64,000 nt of DNA from Caloranaerobacter sp050286925. Lineage in GTDB: Bacteria > Bacillota > Clostridia > Tissierellales > Thermohalobacteraceae. A model generated the notes under the pieces. It was not told the DNA's origin and ran no database searches. It was given only the letters and a program-made list of their open reading frames with translations. How positions within the stretch are numbered: position 1 is the first letter of the stretch; each line of letters opens with the position of its first letter. Location: assembly GCF_050286925.1 (NCBI RefSeq), contig NZ_JBFWFX010000003.1, forward strand, positions 184,901 to 248,900. Reading direction: 5' to 3'. Shown here one piece after another: positions 9,213-17,822 of this stretch. The translations under genes and the position numbers were made by a program.

Positions 9213-11309
9213 ATGGAAGAAAAAATTTTTGAATATACATTAGCGGAAAGAAAACTTTCTATTTCTATTGGGAAAGTTGCAGAGCAAGCTAATGGAGCCT
9301 GTTTAGTTCGTTATGGTGATACAGTAGTTTTGGTTACTGCAGTTGCATCTAAAGAACCTAGAGAAGGTATAGACTTTTTCCCATTAAGCGTAGATTTTGA
9401 AGAAAGATTATATGCTGTAGGTAAGATACCTGGAGGTTTTATAAAAAGAGAAGGTAAACCGAGTGAAAAAGCTATATTGACTTCTAGACTAATAGATAGA
9501 CCAATACGACCATTGTTTCCAAAAGGTTATAGAAATGATGTTCAGATTATAGCAACTGTATTATCAGTTGATCAAGATTGTACTCCTGATATAGTAGCTA
9601 TGATAGGATCATCAGTAGCCTTATCAATTTCAGATATACCTTTTAATGGGCCAACAGGCTCTGTTTCAGTAGGGTTGATAGATGGTGAGTTTATTATTAA
9701 TCCTACAAGTGAGCAAAGAGAAAAGTCAATTATGAATTTAATAGTATCTGGAACTAAAGAAGCTATAATGATGGTTGAAGCAGGTGCAAAAGAAGTTACT
9801 GAAGATGTTATGCTTGATGCAATAATGTTAGCTCATGAAGAAATAAAGAAAATATGTGAATTTATTGACGGTATTGTAGCTGAAGTAGGCAAAGAAAAAC
9901 AAGAAGTAATTTTATATAAAGTAGATGAGGTTATAGAAAAAGAAGTAAGAGAATATGCAACAGAAAAAATGATAGAAGCAATTCAAACGGTTGATAAACA
10001 AGAACGTCTTGAGAAAATGGATAAAGTTAGTCAAGAAACAATGAATTATTTCCTAGAAAAATATCCTGAAAATCAGAAGGATATAGAAGAAACAATTTAT
10101 AATATAACAAAAGAACAGGTGAGAAAATTAATTTTAGAAAAAGGAATAAGACCAGATAATAGAAAAGTAGATGAAATTAGACCGATAAGTTGTGAAGTCG
10201 GATTGCTACCAAGAACGCATGGATCAGGATTGTTTACAAGAGGACAGACACAAGTACTGACAATAGCAACATTAGGGGCACCAGGAGATGTACAAATTTT
10301 AGATGGGTTAACAGATGAAGAATCCAAAAGATATATGCATCATTATAATTTCCCACCATATAGTGTTGGTGAAACTAGATTCTTAAGAGGACCTGGAAGA
10401 AGAGAAATTGGACATGGAGCTTTAGCAGAAAGGGCGTTAGAACCAGTAATTCCTAGTGAAGAAGAGTTTCCATATACAATTAGGCTAGTTTCAGAGGTTT
10501 TAAGTTCTAATGGTTCAACTTCACAAGCTAGTGTTTGTGGTAGTACTTTAGCTTTACTTGATGCGGGTGTTCCAATCAAGAAGCCAGTTGCAGGAATAGC
10601 TATGGGACTAATTAAATCTGAAGAAAAAGTTGTTATATTGACTGATATACAAGGATTAGAAGATTTTCTTGGAGATATGGATTTTAAAGTAGCTGGTACA
10701 AAGGATGGTATTACAGCAATACAAATGGATATTAAAATACCTGGTATAGGAAGAGAGATATTAAAAGAAGCATTAGAAAGAGCTAAACAAGGTAGATTAT
10801 ATATTCTTGAAAAGATGAATCAAGTTATTTCTAAACCTAGAGAAGAGCTTTCACCTTATGCACCTAGGATATTAACTATAAACGTTAATCCAGATAAAAT
10901 TAGAGAAATTATTGGACCAGGCGGTAAAATGATAAATAAAATTATCGAGGAAACAGGGGTTAAAATAGATATTGAAGATAATGGAAGAGTAATGGTAGCT
11001 TCAACTGATATAGAAAAAGGTAAAAAAGCAATAAAAATGATAGAAGATATTGTAAGAGAAGTTAATGTTGGTGAAATATATTTAGGAAAAGTAATTAGAT
11101 TAGCACCTTTTGGAGCTTTTGTTGAGATTTGGCCTGGTAAAGAAGGACTTGTTCATATTTCGAATATAGCTAAGCAAAGAGTTGACAAAGTTGAAGATGT
11201 TTTATCTGTAGGAGATGAAATTTTGGTTAAGGTAATTGATATTGACAAGCAAGGAAGAATAAACTTATCAAGAAAAGACGCATTACCTAATGAAAATGAT
11301 GAAAAATAA
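9213..11309 (+). CDS. pnp: polyribonucleotide nucleotidyltransferase (PNPase)
   Basis: Phosphorolytic 3'-5' exoribonuclease of the RNA degradosome. The 698 residues comprise two RNase PH domains (first with GDTVVLVTAVASKEPR; second with GRREIGHGALAERAL and FKVAGTKDGITAIQMD, which carries catalytic acidic residues). A KH domain (IREIIGPGGKMINKIIEETG) and a C-terminal S1 domain (GKVIRLAPFGAFVEI) follow. AAAGGAGG precedes ATG 9213. A partial match TATAAT near 9166 could be a -10 element, but no good -35 is visible. Confidence 0.97.
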   Translation: MEEKIFEYTLAERKLSISIGKVAEQANGACLVRYGDTVVLVTAVASKEPREGIDFFPLSVDFEERLYAVGKIPGGFIKREGKPSEKAILTSRLIDRPIRPLFPKGYRNDVQIIATVLSVDQDCTPDIVAMIGSSVALSISDIPFNGPTGSVSVGLIDGEFIINPTSEQREKSIMNLIVSGTKEAIMMVEAGAKEVTEDVMLDAIMLAHEEIKKICEFIDGIVAEVGKEKQEVILYKVDEVIEKEVREYATEKMIEAIQTVDKQERLEKMDKVSQETMNYFLEKYPENQKDIEETIYNITKEQVRKLILEKGIRPDNRKVDEIRPISCEVGLLPRTHGSGLFTRGQTQVLTIATLGAPGDVQILDGLTDEESKRYMHHYNFPPYSVGETRFLRGPGRREIGHGALAERALEPVIPSEEEFPYTIRLVSEVLSSNGSTSQASVCGSTLALLDAGVPIKKPVAGIAMGLIKSEEKVVILTDIQGLEDFLGDMDFKVAGTKDGITAIQMDIKIPGIGREILKEALERAKQGRLYILEKMNQVISKPREELSPYAPRILTINVNPDKIREIIGPGGKMINKIIEETGVKIDIEDNGRVMVASTDIEKGKKAIKMIEDIVREVNVGEIYLGKVIRLAPFGAFVEIWPGKEGLVHISNIAKQRVDKVEDVLSVGDEILVKVIDIDKQGRINLSRKDALPNENDEK

Positions 11310-11344
11310 GACATGAGCCAAGATATGGTTTATGTCTTTTTTTT
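11310..11344 (+). terminator. pnp intrinsic terminator
   Basis: Hairpin with outer stem GACAT / ATGTC and inner CCA/TGG pairing, followed by eight T residues (11337-11344), right after the pnp stop codon. The T-tract runs straight into the left end of a repeat element. Confidence 0.8.
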
Positions 11345-11460
11345 ATAATCTATAGGAAATTATTATACGTTATTAAATTGTGGATAATTTTAAATATAAT
11401 TTCCGTAATAGATTAGGGCAAAATCTTCCTTGATTTATTCAAATCGAAGATTTTGTTCTT
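11345..11460 (+). repeat. interspersed palindromic repeat, full copy A
   Basis: About 116 bp, matching copies at 14161-14275 (inverted) and 57101-57216. From TGTGGATAATTTTAAATATA through the AATCTTCCTT block, more than 50 consecutive bases are identical to the 57-kb copy. It contains two inverted pairs: GGAAATTAT with ATAATTTCC, and AAAATCTTC with GAAGATTTT. No open reading frame is present. It begins at the T-tract of the pnp terminator. Confidence 0.85.
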
Positions 11461-11514
11461 TTTTGATAAAATTACTTTTTTTTGAATAAGATAGTAATAA
11501 AAAGGGGGTATTGT

Positions 11515-12240
11515 ATGAAAATCTATTATATTAAATATGAAACAATTATAAAATTTTTTATATTAATATTAATACTATTAATAATAGGCGCTTCTATTCT
11601 ATTGTTTAAGACACTATATGGTAATAGCAAAGAAACTTTTAATAATAATGATGTCTTCTATAAAGGCAATATTAACGAAAAAATTATTGCATTTGCTTGT
11701 AATGTAGATTGGGGCAATGAATATATTAAGCCAATGTTAAATATTTTTGATACATATGATATAAAAATAACATTTTTTGTTACAGGAAGATGGGCAAAAA
11801 ATAATAATGAATTACTTAGAGAAATATATTTACACGGTCATGAAATAGGTAATCATGGATATTTACATAAAGATTATAGTAAGTTAAATTACGAATCTAA
11901 TAGAAAACAAATATTAGAGGCTGAAAAAATTATCTATAATGTTATTGGAGTAAAGCCTAAATATTTTGCACCTCCATCAGGAGCATATAATAAGCATACA
12001 ATAAGAGCAGCTGAAGATTTGAATTATAAAATAATAATGTGGAGTATAGATACAATTGATTGGAGAGATGACAGTACTAAAGAAAAGATTATTAAAAGAG
12101 TTGTTAATAAATCACATAATTCAGCCATAGTATTAATGCATCCTAAAAAAGAAACTATTAAAGCACTACCAGTGATTATAGAATCATTAAAAAGAGAGGG
12201 GTACAAAATAGGTAGAGTAAATGATGTTATAAAAAATTAA
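11515..12240 (+). CDS. YlxY-like polysaccharide deacetylase family protein
   Basis: NodB-fold protein of 241 residues with one N-terminal membrane anchor (about residues 11-33), so most of it faces outside. Position right after pnp matches ylxY of Bacillus, a sporulation-linked deacetylase homologue. Motif 1, normally TFDDG, reads ACNVDWG, so one catalytic Asp is missing. Motif 2 keeps both histidines (NHGYLHKDY). Motif 3, usually RxPY, reads APPSGAY. SIDTIDW and LMHP are kept. It may have reduced or no deacetylase activity. ATG 11515 has AGGGGG six bases upstream; the earlier in-frame ATG at 11482 has no such site. Confidence 0.8.
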   Translation: MKIYYIKYETIIKFFILILILLIIGASILLFKTLYGNSKETFNNNDVFYKGNINEKIIAFACNVDWGNEYIKPMLNIFDTYDIKITFFVTGRWAKNNNELLREIYLHGHEIGNHGYLHKDYSKLNYESNRKQILEAEKIIYNVIGVKPKYFAPPSGAYNKHTIRAAEDLNYKIIMWSIDTIDWRDDSTKEKIIKRVVNKSHNSAIVLMHPKKETIKALPVIIESLKREGYKIGRVNDVIKN

Positions 12241-12315
12241 TGATATTATTGAAATAATTATTAAACTGTTCTATAATAGACAAAGATAAGCAATAGCAAA
12301 CTATAGGAGGAAGAG

Positions 12316-13581
12316 ATGTTTAATAAGATAGTATTAGAAAATGGTCTAAGAATAGTAACAGAAAATATACCTTATGTAAAGTCTGTTTCAATAGGGATTT
12401 GGATTGAAACAGGTTCTCGATTTGAGGATCAAAATAATAATGGAATATCACATTTTATTGAACATATGTTGTTTAAAGGAACTGAAAATAGGACTGCTAA
12501 ACAAATTGCAGAAAGTATAGATAGTGTAGGAGGACAATTAAATGCTTTTACTAGCAAAGAATGTACTTGTTTTTATGCTAAAGTTTTAGATGAACATTTA
12601 CCTTTAGCAGTCGATGTATTAGCTGATATGATTTTTAATTCGAAATTTGATGAAGAAGATATTATTAAAGAGAAGAATGTAGTACTTGAAGAAATTAATA
12701 TGTATGAAGATTCACCTGAAGATTTAGTACATGATTTAATTTGTCAAACTATGTTTGATGGGCATCCTCTAGCTTATCCAATTTTAGGCAATAGAGATAT
12801 TTTAGAGAAAATCGATAGAAAAGACATATTAAATTATTATAGACAGTATTATACACCTAATAATACTGTTGTATCTATAGCAGGTAATTTTAATACGGAT
12901 AAAATAATAAAATTAATATCTAAATATTTTTCAAACTGGGTTCCAGTAGAAAAAAAAGAAAGAAAGCAGCATCCTCCTATGTTTTATGGGAGGGTTATGG
13001 GGAAAACTAAAAATACTGAACAATTACATCTTTGTCTTGGTATGAAAGGAGTACCTCAAGGAACAAATGAAATGTATTATCTTATGGTATTGAATAATAT
13101 TTTTGGTGGGAGTATGAGTTCAAGGCTATTTCAAAAAATTAGAGAAGAGAGAGGATTAGCCTATTCAATATATTCATATCCATCATCTTATAAAGATACA
13201 GGGATGTTTACAATTTATGCAGGTTTAAATCCTAATTATGTAACTACTGTTTTACAATTGATAAAAGAAGAAATGGATAAAATAAAGAACGGCGGATTAA
13301 CATCAGATGAAGTATATAAATCTAAACAGCAATTAAAGGGAAATTATATTTTAGGACTTGAAAGTACATCTAGCAGAATGTCTTCTATGGGTAAATCAGA
13401 ACTTTTATATGGAAAAATGTATGAGCCAAAAGAAATTCTAAAGATGATTGATAATGTGCATAAAGAAGATGTTGAAAATATGGCAAAAGAAGTTTTGGAT
13501 TTTAATAAACTTAATATTTCATTTGTAGGTGATGTAAATAATTATCAAATTGAAAATGATTTTAAAAAGATTCTTGGCTAG
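12316..13581 (+). CDS. M16-family zinc protease (PepR/YmxG-like)
   Basis: Insulinase/processing-peptidase-like protein of 421 residues. It has the inverted zinc motif HFIEH (His46, Glu49, His50) in GISHFIEHMLFKGTENR and a downstream EEINMYEDSPEDL carrying the third ligand Glu. The C-terminal half has the GGGxSSRLFQ-type block (GGSMSSRLFQKIREERGLAY). In Bacillus the orthologue ymxG also follows pnp-ylxY. Natural substrate unknown. AGGAGG lies seven bases before ATG 12316. Confidence 0.9.
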   Translation: MFNKIVLENGLRIVTENIPYVKSVSIGIWIETGSRFEDQNNNGISHFIEHMLFKGTENRTAKQIAESIDSVGGQLNAFTSKECTCFYAKVLDEHLPLAVDVLADMIFNSKFDEEDIIKEKNVVLEEINMYEDSPEDLVHDLICQTMFDGHPLAYPILGNRDILEKIDRKDILNYYRQYYTPNNTVVSIAGNFNTDKIIKLISKYFSNWVPVEKKERKQHPPMFYGRVMGKTKNTEQLHLCLGMKGVPQGTNEMYYLMVLNNIFGGSMSSRLFQKIREERGLAYSIYSYPSSYKDTGMFTIYAGLNPNYVTTVLQLIKEEMDKIKNGGLTSDEVYKSKQQLKGNYILGLESTSSRMSSMGKSELLYGKMYEPKEILKMIDNVHKEDVENMAKEVLDFNKLNISFVGDVNNYQIENDFKKILG

Positions 13582-13611
13582 ATTACTAGTTTCTAGTAAT
13601 CTTTATTTTTT
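13581..13611 (+). terminator. intrinsic terminator after the M16 protease
   Basis: Perfect 9-bp stem GATTACTAG / CTAGTAATC (13581-13589, 13593-13601) with a TTT loop, followed by TTTATTTTTTT. The stem begins on the last base of the stop codon. A partial repeat element starts in its T-tract. Confidence 0.9.
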
Positions 13612-13612
13612 T

Positions 13613-13636
13613 AATAATCCATAGGAAATTATATAC
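13613..13636 (+). repeat. interspersed repeat, left-end fragment D
   Basis: Contains ATCCATAGGAAATTATA, the conserved left end of the palindromic repeat family, directly behind a terminator T-tract. The rest of the element is absent: after 13636 the sequence no longer matches the full copies. Confidence 0.7.
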
Positions 13637-13678
13637 TTTAAATAATAAGTTAAAATTATAGAAAAAAGAGGTGTAAAT

Positions 13679-14110
13679 ATGATAGTGAAAATAGTCAATA
13701 AAAGCAAGTTTCCAATCCCAGATTATAAAACTAAAGGAGCATCAGGGATTGATTTATTTGCTAATATTGATAAAGATGTAGTACTCAAACCTATGGAAAG
13801 ATTATTGATACCAACAGGAATCTATTTATCAATTCCTGAAGGGTATGAGGGACAAATAAGAGCTAGAAGCGGTTTAGCTTTAAAATATGGAATTGGACTA
13901 GCTAATGGAATAGGGACTGTAGATAGCGATTATAGAGGAGAGATAAAGGTAATATTGATAAATTTTGGAGATAAAGAATTTGTAATAAAACCAGGGGATA
14001 GAATTGCACAACTTGTTTTTGTAAAATATGAAAAAGCTGAATTTAAAGAAGTAGAAGTATTAGATGATACTGAAAGAGGTAGTGGAGGCTTTGGACATAC
14101 TGGTATTTAG
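13679..14110 (+). CDS. dut: dUTP diphosphatase
   Basis: Hydrolyses dUTP to dUMP and keeps uracil out of DNA. All five trimeric dUTPase motifs are present in 143 residues: GASGIDLFA, RSGLALK, GTVDSDYRGEI (catalytic Asp), RIAQLVF and the C-terminal RGSGGFGHTG. AAGAGGTG precedes ATG 13679. Length is normal. Confidence 0.96.
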   Translation: MIVKIVNKSKFPIPDYKTKGASGIDLFANIDKDVVLKPMERLLIPTGIYLSIPEGYEGQIRARSGLALKYGIGLANGIGTVDSDYRGEIKVILINFGDKEFVIKPGDRIAQLVFVKYEKAEFKEVEVLDDTERGSGGFGHTGI

Positions 14111-14160
14111 TTAATATTTATGAATATTTACTTAAATAGTGCATAAAATTATAAAAAAAT

Positions 14161-14275
14161 AGAATCTTCGATTTAAATAAATAAGGAAGATTTTATTGAA
14201 ATCCATAAACGGAAATTATATTTAAAATTATCCACAAATTAATGCAGTTTATAATTTCCTATGGATTATAAAAAA
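14161..14275 (-). repeat. interspersed palindromic repeat, full copy B (inverted)
   Basis: Inverted relative to copies A and C. Its left half, read on the minus strand, is nearly identical to copy C (ATCCATAGGAAATTATA, then ACTGCATTAATTTGTGGAT). The centre differs (TTATGGATTTCAAT replaces AATAGATTAGGGC), and the right end again has AAAATCTTCC and TCGAAGAT. It fills most of the gap between dut and ylmC. Confidence 0.85.
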
Positions 14276-14291
14276 AATTAGGGGGATTTTT

Positions 14292-14534
14292 ATGAGGTTA
14301 AGTAAATTAGGGGGAAAAGAAATTGTTAATTTGAATGATGGTGGTAGACTAGGTATGGTAGCCGATTCAGATTTAGTAATAGATGAAAAAACAGGTAAGA
14401 TAAAATATTTAATTGTCCCAGATAATTCATTACAATTGAATATTTTAAGAAATCGTACAGAAATCGAGATTCCATGGGAAGCAATTAGAAAGATTGGTAA
14501 TGATATGATAATAATTGAATTAGATGAAAATTAA
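14292..14534 (+). CDS. YlmC/YmxH family PRC-barrel sporulation protein
   Basis: Small protein of 80 residues consisting of a single PRC-barrel domain (MRLSKLGGKEIVNLNDGGRLG and the central GKIKYLIVP strand). YlmC/YmxH proteins are conserved in spore formers and ymxH sits in this same pnp-dapG neighbourhood in Bacillus. Biochemical function is not established. GGGGG lies just before the ATG. Confidence 0.85.
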   Translation: MRLSKLGGKEIVNLNDGGRLGMVADSDLVIDEKTGKIKYLIVPDNSLQLNILRNRTEIEIPWEAIRKIGNDMIIIELDEN

Positions 14535-14630
14535 TATTAACAATATTAATATTATGTTCATATTATAAAGTGAGTAGAGTTAAAAAATTAATATGATATA
14601 ATATACTTAGTTTATATTTGGGGTGAAATT

Positions 14631-15839
14631 ATGAGGATTTTAATTCAGAAATTTGGAGGAACTTCGGTTTCGACATTTGAAAATAGGGAGAAAGTAGTGA
14701 AAAAAATAATTGATAAATTCAGCAAAGGGTACAATGTAGTTGTAGTAGTGTCAGCGATGGGACGAAAAGGAGATCCGTATGCTACAGATTCACTTATAAG
14801 TCTCGTAGATAAACGAAATATAAGTAAAAGGGATTTGGATTTATTAATGTCATGTGGTGAAGTAATATCGGCTATCGTTCTATCGGATCATATTAATAGA
14901 AGAGGGTATGAGAGCATCGTACTTACTGGTCAACAAGCTGGAATAGTAACAGATTCAAACTATGGTGAAGCAAATGTAATTTCTGTTAATCCTGAAAAAA
15001 TTATAAAACATCTTTCGCAGAATAAAATTGTAATCGTAGCTGGATTTCAAGGAGCGGATGAAAATGGTGAGATTACGACTTTAGGTAGAGGTGGTAGTGA
15101 TACGACAGCGGTCATTTTAGGTGAAGCTTTAAAGAGTGAAGTTGTTGAAATATATACAGATGTTGATGGTATAATGACTGCCGACCCAAGAATCGTACCA
15201 GAAGCAAAATTAATTGAAAAAATATGTTATTCTGAGGTTTATCAGTTGGCAGAGAATGGAGCAAAAGTAATTCATCCAAAAGCAGTTGAAATTGCGGAGA
15301 GAGCAAATTTAAAAATCATTATAAAAAATACTTTAAACGAATGTGAAGGTACTTTAATTACTTATTCTGATACTTATAATTCAATAGATAAGAATAAAGA
15401 TAATATCATTACTGCTATTACACATAAGAATGAAAGAGTTCAGATTATTATTTATTCAAATGGGAATGAAAAGAAAATGCAGAAGTTAATAAATGAAATT
15501 GCTGAAAATAATATAAGTCTTGACTTAATTAACTTATTATTAGATAGAAAAATATTTACTATAGATAAGAAAGATTTATGTAAGTTAAAGAAAATACTTG
15601 ATAGAAGTAACATAAAATATGATTTAATTGATAATTGTTGTAAATTGAGCATTATTGGTAATAGAATGAGAGGAGTACCTGGTGTAATGGCTAAAATTGT
15701 AAATGCATTATCTAATGAGGGAATAAACATATTGCAAACCTCTGATTCACATACAACTATTTGGTGTTTAATAAAAGAGAAAGATGCACATAAAGCAATT
15801 AAAGTTTTGCATAAGGAATTTAATTTAGATAAAGAGTAG
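14631..15839 (+). CDS. dapG: aspartokinase (DapG-type)
   Basis: Phosphorylates aspartate, the first step to diaminopimelate, lysine, threonine and methionine. The 402 residues contain KFGGTSV (7-13), VVVVSAMGRKGDP, LGRGGSDTTAV and VDGIMTADPRIVPEA in the kinase domain, then two ACT domains in the C-terminal third (GVPGVMAKIVNAL), which normally bind an amino-acid effector. Context and length fit Bacillus dapG, whose product supplies the cell wall and spore. No lysine riboswitch is visible in the 95-base gap upstream. Confidence 0.93.
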   Translation: MRILIQKFGGTSVSTFENREKVVKKIIDKFSKGYNVVVVVSAMGRKGDPYATDSLISLVDKRNISKRDLDLLMSCGEVISAIVLSDHINRRGYESIVLTGQQAGIVTDSNYGEANVISVNPEKIIKHLSQNKIVIVAGFQGADENGEITTLGRGGSDTTAVILGEALKSEVVEIYTDVDGIMTADPRIVPEAKLIEKICYSEVYQLAENGAKVIHPKAVEIAERANLKIIIKNTLNECEGTLITYSDTYNSIDKNKDNIITAITHKNERVQIIIYSNGNEKKMQKLINEIAENNISLDLINLLLDRKIFTIDKKDLCKLKKILDRSNIKYDLIDNCCKLSIIGNRMRGVPGVMAKIVNALSNEGINILQTSDSHTTIWCLIKEKDAHKAIKVLHKEFNLDKE

Positions 15840-15840
15840 A

Positions 15841-15882
15841 ATGACAAACCCACGATTTTTTACATCGTGGGTTAAATTTTAT
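15841..15882 (+). terminator. terminator-like palindrome after dapG
   Basis: Stem AACCCACGAT / ATCGTGGGTT (15847-15856, 15864-15873) with a 7-base loop TTTTTAC. The downstream tail AAATTTTATTTTT is a modest T-tract for rightward transcription. The 16 bases 15841-15856 (ATGACAAACCCACGAT) recur exactly at 63758-63773. Confidence 0.7.
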
Positions 15883-16041
15883 TTTTCATAACTTTTCCAT
15901 ACATGCCTTCTAATTCAAAAGGTTTATGGTAACAGTGAATTTATTCATGGCTTCTATCTGCTCGATTTTGTATATAAATAATTTTACAGTAAAAAATATT
16001 ATTAGCAAGATTCTATAATTAAAATTGGAAGGAGTTAAATC

Positions 16042-16806
16042 ATGAATAGTAAAAAGTTTTTAGAAAATCATTGTAACGAGCATAAATTTAACGATAATAT
16101 AATTATGTCAACAAATGATACTGAAGAGAATGAGAAAAAGGATAAAGATGCAGAAATAACTGAAAACATTAAGGAATTAGGGGTTCAAAGAAGTCCAGAT
16201 TTACCAATTGATATACACATATTAAATATAATTGGGGAGATCGAAGGACATGTGGTAGCACCTCCTCAGAAAAAAGCGACTAAATATGAACATATTATGC
16301 CTCAGTTAGTTAGTGTAGAACAGAATCCTAAAATAAAAGGACTTCTGATTATATTAAATACGGTAGGTGGTGATGTAGAGGCGGGATTGGCTATCGCAGA
16401 GATGATAAATAGTATAAGCAAACCTAAGGTATCTTTAGTTTTAGGAGGTAGTCATAGTATTGGAGTTCCTCTAGCTACATCAAGTGATTATTCTTTTATA
16501 GTTCCAACAGCAACAATGACTATACATCCGATTAGAATGACAGGTCTTGTTATAGGAGTGCCGCAAACATTTAGATATTTTCAAAAAATGCAGCAGAGAA
16601 TTATTGACTTTGTTTTAAGAACATCTAAAATTAATAAAGAAACTTTCTTAAGGTTTATGTATGATACAGATGAAATTGCTAATGATGTAGGTACTATATT
16701 AATTGGTGAAGAAGCAGTTAAATATGGTTTAATTGATGAAGTGGGAGGTTTGAATAAAGCGTTAAGTAAATTAAAATCTATGATTAATGAATTTAGAAGT
16801 GAGTAA
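16042..16806 (+). CDS. tepA: ClpP-fold protease-like protein TepA
   Basis: Serine-protease-fold protein of the ClpP/SppA superfamily, 254 residues. After a charged, probably disordered N-terminus of about 45 residues it has NIIGEIEGH, ILNTVGGDVEAGLAIAEMI, the Ser-containing GGSHSIG and the His-containing TATMTIHPIRMTG. Catalytic Ser and His positions are both kept. TepA was described in Bacillus as a translocation-enhancing protein that may degrade signal peptides or small acid-soluble spore proteins. It precedes the ftsK region as in related genomes. Confidence 0.88.
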   Translation: MNSKKFLENHCNEHKFNDNIIMSTNDTEENEKKDKDAEITENIKELGVQRSPDLPIDIHILNIIGEIEGHVVAPPQKKATKYEHIMPQLVSVEQNPKIKGLLIILNTVGGDVEAGLAIAEMINSISKPKVSLVLGGSHSIGVPLATSSDYSFIVPTATMTIHPIRMTGLVIGVPQTFRYFQKMQQRIIDFVLRTSKINKETFLRFMYDTDEIANDVGTILIGEEAVKYGLIDEVGGLNKALSKLKSMINEFRSE

Positions 16807-16851
16807 TTAGAATAGTATATATATGTAAAATATGTTATAATTACTTGAGTG

Positions 16852-16918
16852 AAAGTGTTAAAGTATGTTTATTTTAGCATTAATATTAACATCAACACTT
16901 TTTACTTTTTATATTTAA
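16852..16918 (+). terminator. long hairpin between tepA and uppP
   Basis: Stem AAAGTGTT / AACACTTT (16852-16859, 16894-16901) encloses a second pairing ATGTT / AACAT. A T-rich tail (TTACTTTTTATATTT) follows. It may end tepA transcription or attenuate uppP. Confidence 0.5.
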
Positions 16919-16933
16919 GAAGGGGGTCATAAT

Positions 16934-17764
16934 ATGTCTTTATTAAAAGCAATTTTTTTAGGAATATTCCAGGGTATTACGGAGTTTTTGCCAATCAGTA
17001 GTTCAGGTCATTTAGTCTTATTACAGAAGCTCTTTGGTATTGATGAAGGCAATCTTTTTTTTACAGTAATGCTGCATTTTGGGACGTTAATATCGATTTT
17101 TATTGTATATTTTAAAGATATAGTTAGTATAATAAGTGAGTTTATCAAATTTATTGTTGAGTTATTAAAAGATAAGAAAATAGAAATAAACAATGAATAT
17201 AGAAAATTGGGTATAATGATTATCATTGGTTCAATACCAACAGCATTGATGGGAATTTTATTAGAAGATATTTTTGAAAGTTTCTATAATACAACTATAA
17301 TTATAGGTTTAGCTTTAATATTTACTGGAATATTACTTTGGGCTGCTGAGAGAATAAAGTCTGGTAAAAAATCTATTCGTAAAATGACAATCAAAGATGC
17401 TCTTGTAATAGGAACATTTCAAGGGATGGCAATAACTCCTGGTTTATCTAGGTCAGGTTCTACAATAGTAGGTGGACTGTTCATGGGATTAAATAAAAAG
17501 AATGCTACTAGATTTTCTTTTTTATTAGCGTTACCAGCAACTTTTGGTGCGTCTTTATTAGAATTATCTAAAACTTTAACTGCTAATAGTTTGTCAGATG
17601 TAAGTTTTTTGATAGTAATAGTTGGTATTTTATCATCTTGTATAACAGGTATTTTTTCAATAAAGTTTTTAATTAAAATATTAGAAAAGGGGAAATTATA
17701 TTATTTCTCATATTATGTGTGGTTTTTGGGTTTGATTGTTATTTTGCTTGAACTGATAAAATAG
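16934..17764 (+). CDS. uppP: undecaprenyl-diphosphatase
   Basis: Recycles the undecaprenyl lipid carrier of peptidoglycan synthesis and confers bacitracin tolerance (BacA family). The 276-residue protein has about eight membrane segments. The two signature blocks are present: QGITEFLPISSSGHL (residues about 13-27) and TPGLSRSGSTI with the catalytic Ser/Arg. AGGGGG precedes ATG 16934. Confidence 0.95.
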   Translation: MSLLKAIFLGIFQGITEFLPISSSGHLVLLQKLFGIDEGNLFFTVMLHFGTLISIFIVYFKDIVSIISEFIKFIVELLKDKKIEINNEYRKLGIMIIIGSIPTALMGILLEDIFESFYNTTIIIGLALIFTGILLWAAERIKSGKKSIRKMTIKDALVIGTFQGMAITPGLSRSGSTIVGGLFMGLNKKNATRFSFLLALPATFGASLLELSKTLTANSLSDVSFLIVIVGILSSCITGIFSIKFLIKILEKGKLYYFSYYVWFLGLIVILLELIK

Positions 17765-17822
17765 ATTATATAAATAAAGGTTTATTATAAACTTTGTAGA
17801 ATTATTCTATGAGGTGGTTATA

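Noticed and set aside
14535..14630. Lysine riboswitch upstream of the aspartokinase gene
   Set aside because: The 95-base AT-rich gap is too short and has no helical junction or terminator.
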